DNA of 33,563 nucleotides. It comes from Faecalicoccus sp. (GTDB lineage Bacteria > Bacillota_I > Bacilli_A > Erysipelotrichales > Erysipelotrichaceae). How positions within the stretch are numbered: the first letter of the stretch is position 1; the number at the start of each line of letters is the position of its first letter. Positions 1-7,868 of the stretch are shown one piece after another. Under the pieces are notes generated by a model. It saw only the letters and a program-made list of their open reading frames with translations. It was not told where the DNA came from and did not search any database. The position numbers and the translations under genes were made by a program. The stretch is from positions 1 through 33,563 of the forward strand of contig JAGAWH010000068.1 of the NCBI GenBank assembly GCA_017941505.1, written 5' to 3'.

Positions 1-1104
1 GATGCTAAAAACGAACTGTTCGCTGTAGTTGAAAAGAAAATGGAACACGAAACCATCGCTTACATCAAAGATAAAGAAGATGAAGCGAAAGCAACAGCTG
101 AAAAGAAATCCCAGGAAATCATCGCACTTGCGATTGAAAGAATGGCACAGCAGGAAACCCAGGAACGCACCGTCAGCGTTGTCTCTTTACCGGGTGAAGA
201 GATGAAGGGAAGAATCATCGGACGTGAAGGACGTAACATCCGCAGCTTTGAACAAGCTACAGGTGTTGAACTGAATATCGATGATACACCGGACCTGATT
301 ACCATTACCTGCTTTAATCCGGTACGCCGTGAGGTGGCACGTCTTGCCTTAGAACATTTGATTCGAGACGGACGTATACAGCCGGGACGTATTGAAGAAG
401 TAGTAAAGAAATATCAGAACGAAATCGATCAGGAGATTCAGAAAGCCGGAGAAGATGCGGTATTTAAATTAGGAATCGGTCGTATTGACAGAGAAATCGT
501 TAAACAGATCGGTACATTAAAATATCGTTACTCCTATGGACAGAACGCATTACAGCACTCTATGGAAGTTGCGTATATTGCGGGAGCTATGGCAGCTGAA
601 CTGGGAATGAATCAGCAGTTAGCAAAGCGTGCCGGTTTACTTCATGATATCGGTAAAGCATTGAATATCGAGAATGACGGTTCTCATGTTGAACTCGGTT
701 ATAAGTTCTGTAAGAAACATGGTGAAAAGGAAATCGTATTAAACGCAATCCAATCCCACCATGGTGATGTGGAAGCACGATTCTTAACCAGTCATCTGGT
801 CATCGCAGCGGATACCATTTCCGCAGCTCGTCCGGGTGCCAGAAAGGAAAGTGCTCAGGCTTACATCGACCGTTTGGAAAATCTGGAAAAGATTGCCAAG
901 GGCTGTGAAGGTGTTGCTAACGCCTTTGCGATTCAGGCCGGTCGTGAGATTCGCATTCTTGTGAATCCGGAGCAGGTTGATGATTTGACTTGTGTGAAGA
1001 TTGCCCGTGACATTCGTGATACGATCGAGGATACATTAACATATCCTGGTCAGATCAAGGTCAATGTCATCCGTGAGATTCGCGCACAGGAAATCGCCAA
1101 ATAA
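1..1104 (+). CDS. rny: Ribonuclease Y, 3' part (5' end outside window)
   Basis: RNase Y is the membrane-anchored endoribonuclease that starts mRNA turnover in many Bacillota. The reading frame is open from base 1 (DAKNELFAVVEKK...), so the visible 367 codons are a 5'-truncated gene; the N-terminal transmembrane anchor and most of the coiled coil lie off the left edge. Visible parts, numbered from the window edge: the end of the charged coiled coil (about 1-55), a KH RNA-binding domain with its GREG loop (74-77), and an HD phosphohydrolase domain with H186 and the H215-D216 pair in LLHDIGKA. The C-terminus (YPGQIKVNVIREIRAQEIAK) is typical and complete. A strong terminator follows directly. 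Identification rests on the KH-HD order and motif sequences and is firm. Confidence 0.97.
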   Translation, partial: DAKNELFAVVEKKMEHETIAYIKDKEDEAKATAEKKSQEIIALAIERMAQQETQERTVSVVSLPGEEMKGRIIGREGRNIRSFEQATGVELNIDDTPDLITITCFNPVRREVARLALEHLIRDGRIQPGRIEEVVKKYQNEIDQEIQKAGEDAVFKLGIGRIDREIVKQIGTLKYRYSYGQNALQHSMEVAYIAGAMAAELGMNQQLAKRAGLLHDIGKALNIENDGSHVELGYKFCKKHGEKEIVLNAIQSHHGDVEARFLTSHLVIAADTISAARPGARKESAQAYIDRLENLEKIAKGCEGVANAFAIQAGREIRILVNPEQVDDLTCVKIARDIRDTIEDTLTYPGQIKVNVIREIRAQEIAK

Positions 1105-1113
1105 CAAAATTAT

Positions 1114-1147
1114 TGTCGGGAATTCAATTCCCGACATCATTTTTTAT
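1114..1147 (+). terminator. Rho-independent terminator of rny
   Basis: A perfect 11-bp inverted repeat, TGTCGGGAATT and AATTCCCGACA, separated by one base (in practice a 3-5 nt loop), is followed by TCAT and a run of six T. It begins 10 bp after the rny stop codon. Confidence 0.9.
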
Positions 1148-1166
1148 GGTAAGTCATGGCTTACCA
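1147..1166 (+). repeat. Small inverted repeat upstream of the ferredoxin promoter
   Basis: TGGTAAG, six bases, then CTTACCA forms a 7-bp hairpin between the rny terminator and the -35 box of the ferredoxin promoter. It has no T-run, so it is not a terminator. It could be a protein-binding site upstream of the promoter or chance; nothing else in the window repeats it obviously. Confidence 0.45.
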
Positions 1167-1173
1167 ATCTGGC

Positions 1174-1202
1174 TTGAAGTCCTTCTGTTTAGTGACTATA
1201 CT
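1174..1202 (+). promoter_or_regulatory. Sigma-A-type promoter for the ferredoxin gene
   Basis: TTGAAG (1174-1179), a 17-bp spacer, and TATACT (1197-1202). It lies after the rny terminator and about 38 bp before the ferredoxin start, implying a monocistronic start just inside the gap. Confidence 0.75.
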
Positions 1203-1239
1203 TTAGATAAGGTTAAGGATAAATAAGGAGGAAATTCTA

Positions 1240-1416
1240 ATGGCTGTTATTATCGATAAAGATTCTTGCATCGGATGTGGTGCATGTGTAGGAGGATGTC
1301 CTGTTGGAGCATTATCCATGGACGACGAAGGATTCTCTACATGTGATGCTGATGTATGTATCGACTGTGGTTCCTGCGTAGGAACTTGCCCTGTTGGTGC
1401 AATCACTCAAGAATAA
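1240..1416 (+). CDS. 2[4Fe-4S] ferredoxin (clostridial type), 58 aa
   Basis: A small soluble electron carrier with two [4Fe-4S] clusters. The 58-residue translation has two nearly symmetrical CxxCxxCxxxCP motifs: C10, C13, C16, C20-P21 and C40, C43, C46, C50-P51. This is the classic internally duplicated clostridial ferredoxin fold. The start is fixed by AAGGAGG at 1226-1232, 7 nt before ATG. The gene has its own promoter (TTGAAG-17-TATACT) and is followed by a terminator, so it appears monocistronic. The partner enzymes cannot be told from context; pyruvate:ferredoxin oxidoreductase and hydrogenase are usual partners in anaerobic Bacillota. The next gene, miaB, is a radical SAM enzyme that needs a low-potential electron donor, so a functional link is possible but unproven. 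Confidence 0.95.
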   Translation: MAVIIDKDSCIGCGACVGGCPVGALSMDDEGFSTCDADVCIDCGSCVGTCPVGAITQE

Positions 1417-1437
1417 TCATTGATATGAAAAGGCCGG

Positions 1438-1460
1438 GCCAAGAGCTTGGCTTTTTATTT
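1438..1460 (+). terminator. Terminator after the ferredoxin gene
   Basis: GCCAAG and CTTGGC flank two bases, followed by TTTTTATTT. The stem is short and the loop tight, so termination into miaB may be partial. The miaB start lies only 18 bp further on. Confidence 0.65.
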
Positions 1461-1477
1461 GGAAAGGACATCGATAT

Positions 1478-2914
1478 ATGAAAACAATTCCAGAATGGGT
1501 ATTACCCAATTTAAAAGAAGCACAGAAACGGACAAGACAGCCCGTACCACGCATTGACTCCTTTGTGATACCGGAAGAGGCAAAATGGATCGGCCGTGAT
1601 AAAACCTATTTCATTTCCACGTATGGCTGTCAGGCCAACGAAAGAGATTCAGAGACGCTCTCCGGAATTTTAGATGCGCTTGGATTTGAATATGTAGATT
1701 CTGCTGAAAAAGCAGATGTGATCATGATCAATACCTGTGCCATCCGCCAGAATGCGACCGAAAAAGTTTTAGGAGAAATCGGTAACTTTAAGCGCTTATA
1801 TAGAGAAAATGAAGATCTGGTGATTGCGGTGTGTGGCTGCATGGCCCAGGAAGAAGGCTTTGTCGAAAGATTATTAAGTAAATATCCTCAGGTTCGTTTA
1901 ATCTTTGGAACCCACAACATCCAGGATCTTCCGCAAATGCTTTATGAAGTCATCCATGAAAATAAGCGTGTCGTGCGCATTTACTCACGAGAAGGGGAAG
2001 TTTACGAAAACCTTCCGGTACATCGTTTCGGCAAACATAAGGCATGGGTCAACATTATGTATGGATGCGATAAATTCTGTACCTATTGCATCGTGCCTTA
2101 TACAAGAGGAAAACAGCGCTCCCGTACCAAAGAGCAGATCTTATCGGAAGTTCAAGAGTTAAAAGATCAAAACTATAAGGAGATCACTTTACTTGGACAG
2201 AACGTAAATGCCTATGGTAAAGATTTGGAGGAAGACTATAACTTTGCCGATCTGTTAGTGGATGTTGCCAAGATTGGTATTCCTCGGGTTCGCTTTACAA
2301 CCAGCCATCCATGGGATTTCAGCGACGATATGATAAAAGCTATTGCCGAGTATGACAATATCATGCCTTTTGTTCATCTTCCATTGCAGTCCGGTGATGA
2401 TGAGATTTTAAAGCGAATGGGAAGACGTTATACATCTGCATCTTATCTCGAATTATTCCATAAAATTAAGGATACCGTTCCGGGTGTTTCTATCAGTACC
2501 GATATCATTGTGGGATTCCCAAATGAATCGGATGAAGCATTCCAACATACACTGGATATTGTCAATGAATGTCGATTTGACAATGCGTTTACCTTTATTT
2601 TCTCGGCAAGACCGGGAACACCGGCTGCCCGTATGGAAGACCCAATTGATTTTGAAACCAAGTCCAATCGTTTACAGGAGCTAAACCGTCTATGGAATAA
2701 GTATGCTCTTGAAAATAATAAAAAATATGAAGGCAGAATTGTCGAAGTTTTAGTAGACGGAACCTCCAAGAAGAATAAAAATGTGTATTCCGGTTATACC
2801 GACACCAATAAACTTGTCAACTTTACCGGCGAAAACATCCAGCCGGGCGACTTTGTCAAGGTTGAAATTATTCGAGGCAAAACATTCTCCCTCGATGGAA
2901 AAGCAGTTGTATGA
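1478..2914 (+). CDS. miaB: tRNA-2-methylthio-N6-dimethylallyladenosine synthase MiaB
   Basis: MiaB is a radical SAM methylthiotransferase that adds a 2-methylthio group to i6A37 of tRNAs reading UNN codons. The 478-aa protein has the full family layout: an N-terminal UPF0004 domain with the three ligands of the auxiliary [4Fe-4S] cluster (C51 in STYGCQANERDS, C87 in NTCAIRQ, C121 in VCGCMAQEE), the radical SAM motif CxxxCxxC (C197, C201, C204 in YGCDKFCTYCIVPYTRG), and a C-terminal TRAM domain (about 414-478). GQNVNAYGKD and the GKQRSR segment after the SAM motif favour MiaB over the paralogues MtaB and RimO. A GAAAGG ribosome site precedes the ATG. It follows the ferredoxin gene by 61 bp. 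Confidence 0.95.
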   Translation: MKTIPEWVLPNLKEAQKRTRQPVPRIDSFVIPEEAKWIGRDKTYFISTYGCQANERDSETLSGILDALGFEYVDSAEKADVIMINTCAIRQNATEKVLGEIGNFKRLYRENEDLVIAVCGCMAQEEGFVERLLSKYPQVRLIFGTHNIQDLPQMLYEVIHENKRVVRIYSREGEVYENLPVHRFGKHKAWVNIMYGCDKFCTYCIVPYTRGKQRSRTKEQILSEVQELKDQNYKEITLLGQNVNAYGKDLEEDYNFADLLVDVAKIGIPRVRFTTSHPWDFSDDMIKAIAEYDNIMPFVHLPLQSGDDEILKRMGRRYTSASYLELFHKIKDTVPGVSISTDIIVGFPNESDEAFQHTLDIVNECRFDNAFTFIFSARPGTPAARMEDPIDFETKSNRLQELNRLWNKYALENNKKYEGRIVEVLVDGTSKKNKNVYSGYTDTNKLVNFTGENIQPGDFVKVEIIRGKTFSLDGKAVV

Positions 2915-2920
2915 TATAAT
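2912..2920 (+). promoter_or_regulatory. Possible extended -10 promoter for the RNase J-like gene
   Basis: TGATATAAT is an exact extended -10 element (TGN-TATAAT). Its TGA is also the miaB stop codon. No good -35 box is visible at 17 bp, as is usual for extended -10 promoters. It would give a leader of about 30 nt before the RNase J-like gene. Confidence 0.5.
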
Positions 2921-2957
2921 TTTATAAAATAAGACTAACTGTTAAGGAGGAATGAAT

Positions 2958-4649
2958 ATGCCTAAGAAAAAAGCAGAACCTCTAAATGAAACGATTCGCG
3001 TGTTTGCCCTTGGTGGATTAGACGAAGATGGTAAGAATTTAACCTGCATTGAAATTGATGGCGATATTTATATATTAGAATGCGGTATTAAATTTCCGGA
3101 TTCACGTGAATTATTAGGTATTGAATATATCGTACAGGATTTCACATATTTAGTTGAACATCAGGATTCAATAAAAGGTATTATCATTACGCATGGCCAT
3201 GATGATATCATGGGAGCTTTACCTTATCTGTTAAAACAGATTCATGCGGATATCTACACTTCACCGCTGGCCGCAAGAGTAATCCAGCGAAAATTAAAAC
3301 AGGAAAACATTACGGGTTCAAAGATTCACGTAGTGAAGCGCACTTATGTAAAGAAAATCGGTGGGCGCAAGGTACATTTTTTCCCGGTAACGCATGCGTA
3401 TCCGGGAGCCTTTGGTGTTTCAATCGCCTCTTCATACGGTCATATCGTTTATGCGGGTGAATTTATTGAAGACTACCGCAACTTAGATGATTCATACCGC
3501 GGTGATTTTTCCACCATTGCCCAGCTAGGCAGAGAAGGTGTCTTCATTTTGATGGCTGAAAGTAAAGGTTCCGACCGTCTCGGTCATACCTCTTCTCATC
3601 ATCTGTTGTCTCCGGCCTTCTCGGAACTTTTGGCCAATCATGAAAGGGAAAGAGTCTTTATCAGTGTTTATACGCAAAGTGTTTACCGTATACAGGAAAT
3701 CATTGCCACATGTATTGAATACGGACGTAAAATGGTTTTCTATACGGAAGAACTTCGTGAATTGATTTCTGATTTAGAAGCTGTGTATGGCTATTCCGTT
3801 CCAAAGGATATGGTGGTTGATATCAACGACTTTGACAATGAAATGCGAAATGTCGTAGTCATTATAAGCGGACAGGGACAGTCCTTGTTTAAGCTTATGA
3901 GCAATATTGCCAACAACGAAGCGGAAGATATCGATTTTGACCAGGATGATTTGATTGTGATCGCATCCCAGGTTGTACCGGGTGTGGAACGGGAATTCAA
4001 ATCGATGGAAAATGATATTTATAAAGAGGAAGGTCAAATTGTTGTATTAGATAAAGATGTGTGGTCCATGCATGCATCTAGAGAAGATCTAAAGATGATC
4101 TTATTTTTGGCAAAGCCGAAATACTATATTCCAATCAAAGGGGAATACCGCCGCTTATTTATGAATTGCGAAATTGCCCTTGATATGGGGATGAAGCCTT
4201 CCAATATCATTTTGTTGGATAACGGCCAGGTTGCCGGATTTAAAAACGGTGTTCTTTCATCCTGTGCCATGGAGTTAGAGCTTCATGATATACTCATCGA
4301 TGGTAAAGAAAACTGGGATATGGCCGGTGTCGTATTAAAAGATAGAGAAATCTTATCTACCGACGGTGTTATCATTCTTGCGATCGGCATTGATTCCAAA
4401 ACCAAGAAAATCATCAATGGTCCGGATATTCAGACACGAGGTCTTGTGTATCTAAAAGATGCGGAATATATCACATCTGATGTGGCAAAGATTCTTGAAA
4501 CTTCGATTGATGAGGCAGTTAAAAATCATACATACGATAATCTAGCTGTTCGAACAGAAGTTCGTGAAAAGGTTTCTAAATATCTACTTAGAACAACCGC
4601 AAAAAGACCGATGGTCTTACCGGTTATATTAGAAATAAATACAGATTAA
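2958..4649 (+). CDS. rnjB: RNase J2-like protein with degenerate active site
   Basis: This belongs to the RNase J family (metallo-beta-lactamase/beta-CASP fold), 563 aa. The start at 2958 puts AAGGAGG (2944-2950) 7 nt upstream; the ATG at 2952 would be only 1 nt from it. The metal-ligand pattern is incomplete. The HxHxDH motif reads H79-G-H81-D-D83-I84, so the last histidine is isoleucine. H146 (THAYPG) is kept. The bridging aspartate of the GDF motif is E168 (AGEFIED). The histidine of PVHGEYR is K394 (PIKGEYRR). H372 (MHASREDL) remains. The position directly before ftsK/spoIIIE matches Bacillus subtilis, where rnjB lies close upstream of spoIIIE. RNase J2 proteins are known to be weak nucleases that pair with J1, so a structural or regulatory role in an RNase J complex is likely. 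The protein may be catalytically inactive. Confidence 0.88.
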   Translation: MPKKKAEPLNETIRVFALGGLDEDGKNLTCIEIDGDIYILECGIKFPDSRELLGIEYIVQDFTYLVEHQDSIKGIIITHGHDDIMGALPYLLKQIHADIYTSPLAARVIQRKLKQENITGSKIHVVKRTYVKKIGGRKVHFFPVTHAYPGAFGVSIASSYGHIVYAGEFIEDYRNLDDSYRGDFSTIAQLGREGVFILMAESKGSDRLGHTSSHHLLSPAFSELLANHERERVFISVYTQSVYRIQEIIATCIEYGRKMVFYTEELRELISDLEAVYGYSVPKDMVVDINDFDNEMRNVVVIISGQGQSLFKLMSNIANNEAEDIDFDQDDLIVIASQVVPGVEREFKSMENDIYKEEGQIVVLDKDVWSMHASREDLKMILFLAKPKYYIPIKGEYRRLFMNCEIALDMGMKPSNIILLDNGQVAGFKNGVLSSCAMELELHDILIDGKENWDMAGVVLKDREILSTDGVIILAIGIDSKTKKIINGPDIQTRGLVYLKDAEYITSDVAKILETSIDEAVKNHTYDNLAVRTEVREKVSKYLLRTTAKRPMVLPVILEINTD

Positions 4650-4670
4650 TTAAGAAGGGGTGGTTAATAG

Positions 4671-6989
4671 ATGGCGGCAGCCAAAAAGAAAACCACCGGT
4701 AAATCACCTACCCGCAAGAAGACACAGACAAGCCAGAATAACGATCTGGTTCGTATGTGTCTTATGCTTTTCATTATATTGATGTCCATCATGGCCTTTA
4801 TGCGATATGGAGTCGTTGGTAATTTCCTATATCAACTCATCGCATTATTTTTCGGCAATATGACAATGCTTATCATTATTTTGATTATCGCGGGGTGTAT
4901 TTTACCGCTGGTTAAGTTTAATTTTGAATCCATACCGATGCGCATGTATATCGGTGCTGCAATGATTTTTGTCGGCTTGTTGATGTTTGCGACGATAAAA
5001 TCGACATCCGATCTGACACCATGGGCCGGATTTTCACAATTAATGGAACATTTTCTGGATATCTTAAACGGAAGATTTGAAGTCGACTACGGATTGATAG
5101 GGGCAGTTCTGGTTGGCTTGGTTGCTTCCTTGTTTGACTTTTCCGGTGCCTATATGATTGTCTTTCTGTTGTTTATCGGAGGCTTGGTACTCATCGGATA
5201 TGAGTGGATCGTCAGCTTCTTAAAGGAAAAGAAAGAAGATCATCTTCTGTATAAAGAACAGAAAAAGCTGGAACCTCCTAAAGAGAAGAAGGTTAAAAAA
5301 CAACGTTCGGTACCGATTATTGAAAGCACAGTGGAAGAGAAACCGAAAAAGGAGATGTTTATTGATCTAAACTCTTTACCGGAGCCTGAGATTCACGATT
5401 CGAATTCGGTATTTATCGATTTAGATGCCATTGATTCTCCAATGGATGAAAAACCGATAAATAAGGTTAAAAAGACAAAGCCGATTGAACCGATTGTAGA
5501 AGAAGAGGAACCGATCCATGTTCCTGCAGAATATATTGCCGATGAAGCTGCTGCTTATGCGGATTATAAGCTTCCTAAATTATCGGTATTGGATGATCTT
5601 TCACGGAAATCACGTTCCAATGCCAACAACAGTGCAGCCCGCACACAGGGACAGAATTTGATTGAAATCTTAAATGAATTTGGTATCAATGCCCAGCTTT
5701 TAGAGATTCATATAGGACCGTCTGTCACCAAATTTGAAATTAAACCGGAGATGGGTGTCCGCGTTAACCGTATCGCCAATCTTCAAAATGATATTAAAAT
5801 GGCACTGGCAGCGGAGGATATTCGTATCGAAGCTCCGATTCCGGGCAAAAACGCCGTGGGAATTGAAATACCGAATGTCGAGAAAACGACCGTACAGATG
5901 AAGGAATTGATGGCACAGATTCCTGCTTCGTTACGCAAGAAACCGTTACTGTTTGCGTTAGGTAAGGATTTATTAGGAAACTGTACCTATGGAGAAATGA
6001 ACCGTATGCCGCATTTATTAATTGCGGGTGCTACCGGTTCGGGTAAATCGGTCTGTGTGAATTCGATTATCTGCTCCTTCTTAATGCGTACACGACCGGA
6101 TGAATTGAAGCTTGTCTTAATTGATCCGAAAAAGGTGGAATTTACACCTTATAACGATATTCCGCATCTATTAGCTCCGGTTATTACCGATGGCGATATG
6201 GCCAATAAAGCTTTGAAAGTACTCGTTCAGATGATGGACCGCCGCTATGATATCTTTGGAGAGCTCGGTGTCCGCAATATTACTGCCTACAATGAATTTG
6301 TTCGCAGCAACCCGGATGAGCACTACAAAGTATTGCCGCGTATAGTAATCATCATCGATGAGTTAGCCGATTTGATGCTGGTGGCCGCCAAAGAAGTAGA
6401 AGCATCCATTCAGCGTATTACTCAGCTGGCCCGTGCTGCCGGAATTCATTTGATTGTGGCAACCCAGAGACCGTCTGTTGATGTCATTACCGGTGTTATT
6501 AAGGCAAATATTCCTTCTCGAATTGCCTTTGCGGTATCCCAGGCAGTCGATTCCAGAACAATTTTAGACCAGGCCGGGGCAGAACGCTTGCTAGGATACG
6601 GTGATATGTTGTATCTTCCTAATGGTGAAACATCCGCAAAACGTATTCAGGGTGTATTCATCAAAGACGACGAGGTCAACCGCATCTGTGAATATGTTAA
6701 ATCACAGGCCAAACCGCATTATGATGATGCCTTTATACAGTTAAAGACATTACAGATGCAGGGCGGTACGGTCGGAGGAGAGGTTGGCGATCCGCTTTAT
6801 GATGATGTGAAAAACTTTGTAATTCAGTCTCATAAGGCAAGTACATCGCTGATTCAAAGAAAGTTCTCTATCGGATATGCCAGAGCAGCCCGTCTGATTG
6901 ATGCCTTAGAGGATAACGGTATTATCGGACCGGCCAATGGATCAAAACCTCGTGAAGTTCTTGTATCAAACAATACAGAGGATTATTAG
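4671..6989 (+). CDS. ftsK: DNA translocase FtsK/SpoIIIE
   Basis: This is a septal, ATP-driven double-stranded DNA pump that clears chromosomes from the closing septum. The 772-aa protein has a basic N-terminus, about four transmembrane helices (roughly 28-45, 52-80, 92-110, 142-182), a charged linker rich in Lys, Glu and Pro (about 185-325), the alpha/beta motor with Walker A GATGSGKS (453-460) and Walker B IIIDELADLM (560-569), the QLARAAGIHLIVATQRPSVD segment, and a C-terminal gamma winged helix (about 708-772) that reads KOPS/SRS-type sequences. The length is normal for the SpoIIIE-size class. It lies 21 bp after the RNase J-like gene and its stop codon overlaps the next gene's ribosome site. 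Whether it serves division, sporulation or both cannot be judged here. Confidence 0.96.
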   Translation: MAAAKKKTTGKSPTRKKTQTSQNNDLVRMCLMLFIILMSIMAFMRYGVVGNFLYQLIALFFGNMTMLIIILIIAGCILPLVKFNFESIPMRMYIGAAMIFVGLLMFATIKSTSDLTPWAGFSQLMEHFLDILNGRFEVDYGLIGAVLVGLVASLFDFSGAYMIVFLLFIGGLVLIGYEWIVSFLKEKKEDHLLYKEQKKLEPPKEKKVKKQRSVPIIESTVEEKPKKEMFIDLNSLPEPEIHDSNSVFIDLDAIDSPMDEKPINKVKKTKPIEPIVEEEEPIHVPAEYIADEAAAYADYKLPKLSVLDDLSRKSRSNANNSAARTQGQNLIEILNEFGINAQLLEIHIGPSVTKFEIKPEMGVRVNRIANLQNDIKMALAAEDIRIEAPIPGKNAVGIEIPNVEKTTVQMKELMAQIPASLRKKPLLFALGKDLLGNCTYGEMNRMPHLLIAGATGSGKSVCVNSIICSFLMRTRPDELKLVLIDPKKVEFTPYNDIPHLLAPVITDGDMANKALKVLVQMMDRRYDIFGELGVRNITAYNEFVRSNPDEHYKVLPRIVIIIDELADLMLVAAKEVEASIQRITQLARAAGIHLIVATQRPSVDVITGVIKANIPSRIAFAVSQAVDSRTILDQAGAERLLGYGDMLYLPNGETSAKRIQGVFIKDDEVNRICEYVKSQAKPHYDDAFIQLKTLQMQGGTVGGEVGDPLYDDVKNFVIQSHKASTSLIQRKFSIGYARAARLIDALEDNGIIGPANGSKPREVLVSNNTEDY

Positions 6990-6998
6990 GAGGATAAT

Positions 6999-7427
6999 AT
7001 GAATATATTTTTACATTCAGGATCATTAACTGAATTCAGCGATTGTATATCACAAATTGTATCCCTTGGTGGATTTGTGTATATGAGTGCACAAACCGGA
7101 AAAGGTGACACTATTGAAAAACAGGCACAAAGCTGTATTGAAAAGGTAATTGATGCAGCCGATGAGTTTGGTCTTCAATTGTATCATTTTGTGAAATTCA
7201 CCATATATTTAACCGACATGGCTGATAAAGAAACGTTCATGAATGTATTTAGCACATATTTGGAGCCTCCTTATCCTGCTGCGACCTTCTTAGAGGTCAA
7301 AGGTCTTGAAAACGGGGCAATGGTTGCCATGGAAGCTTTTGGTCTTGATACGACACGTCATGAGAAAATGACAAAAGATAAGGCATGTAAAGAAGGATGC
7401 TGTTCGGATTCTTCATGCAGCTGTTAA
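6999..7427 (+). CDS. RidA-family (YjgF/UK114) protein with a cysteine-rich tail
   Basis: RidA enzymes hydrolyse reactive enamines and imines made by PLP enzymes. Residues about 5-122 of this 142-aa protein follow the Rid fold, including GGFVYMSAQTGKG, FVKFTIYLTDMAD and PPYPAATFLEVKGL. Two features are odd. In active RidA the catalytic arginine sits just after the conserved proline (P-x-R); here that stretch is PAATFLEV, without arginine. And the C-terminus carries a Lys-rich then Cys-rich tail, ACKEGCCSDSSCSC, with five cysteines in 11 residues, which looks metal- or cluster-binding. The AGGAGG ribosome site overlaps the ftsK stop, suggesting coupling. It is therefore probably a non-deaminase Rid subgroup of unknown role. 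Confidence 0.85.
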   Translation: MNIFLHSGSLTEFSDCISQIVSLGGFVYMSAQTGKGDTIEKQAQSCIEKVIDAADEFGLQLYHFVKFTIYLTDMADKETFMNVFSTYLEPPYPAATFLEVKGLENGAMVAMEAFGLDTTRHEKMTKDKACKEGCCSDSSCSC

Positions 7428-7820
7428 TAAGAACATCTGAATGATTCGCAGGATATTTTTGATTCGGTTTGGATGATTTGTCGTTAAACATGTACCATCA
7501 TGAAAATGAAGGGTACATGTTTTTTCGTTATATTGTACCTGCTTGATGGAAAAATAACTGATCCAGATATTGGATGATGAAGTGTTGGACTCAATAGGAA
7601 AGACAATGGTGATAGGATTCTCACTGATTAATATTGGTGTATATTTCTTGATCTTCATGCGTTTTCGAAAGAAGTCAATTCTTCCCTGCAGGGTGGAACC
7701 GTGTTTTAAGCATTCATGATTTAAAAACGAATTCATGGAGCGGGATGGAATATATTCTTTCTGGTCTTCCTTTACCTTGCATACGGTACTTTTGGAATAG
7801 TCATAATAACAGTAATTCAT
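7413..7820 (-). CDS. comK: ComK-like competence transcription factor
   Basis: ComK is the DNA-binding master activator of DNA-uptake genes in Bacillus. This 135-aa protein aligns by eye with the ComK core: the C-x3-GSxxxGR element (C37, GSTLQGR at 41-47), the PILI...ITIVFPIESNTSS segment (62-83) equivalent to PPI.....FLFPTLSS, the WIS motif (86-88), and a LHFHDG stretch equivalent to TFSNG. It is shorter than the 192-aa Bacillus protein, ending where the ComK C-terminal tail begins, so the region linked to MecA/ClpCP control may be absent. GGAGGTGATC stands 11 nt before ATG. It follows plsY by 48 bp, so co-transcription is possible. Its 3' end overlaps the RidA-like gene by 15 nt and contains that gene's terminator. 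Family membership is likely; function in competence is inferred. Confidence 0.8.
   Translation of the reverse strand: MNYCYYDYSKSTVCKVKEDQKEYIPSRSMNSFLNHECLKHGSTLQGRIDFFRKRMKIKKYTPILISENPITIVFPIESNTSSSNIWISYFSIKQVQYNEKTCTLHFHDGTCLTTNHPNRIKNILRIIQMFLLTAA
7486..7526 (+). terminator. Plus-strand terminator embedded in the comK-like coding sequence
   Basis: AAACATGTACC, a 15-nt loop, then GGTACATGTTT (11 bp, perfect) is followed by TTTTCG, giving a T-run on the plus strand. It terminates the ftsK-ridA transcript but lies wholly inside the convergent comK-like gene, where the arms encode the residues around TCT and GTCL. Confidence 0.8.
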
Positions 7821-7868
7821 AAAAAAAGATCACCTCCGTTATTATCATAACAGGGCAATCTTTCAAAC

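Noticed and set aside
1203..1406. Minus-strand reading frame opposite the ferredoxin gene
   Set aside because: It mirrors the 2[4Fe-4S] ferredoxin, which has both cysteine motifs and a ribosome site; the mirror frame has neither a ribosome site nor a sensible composition.
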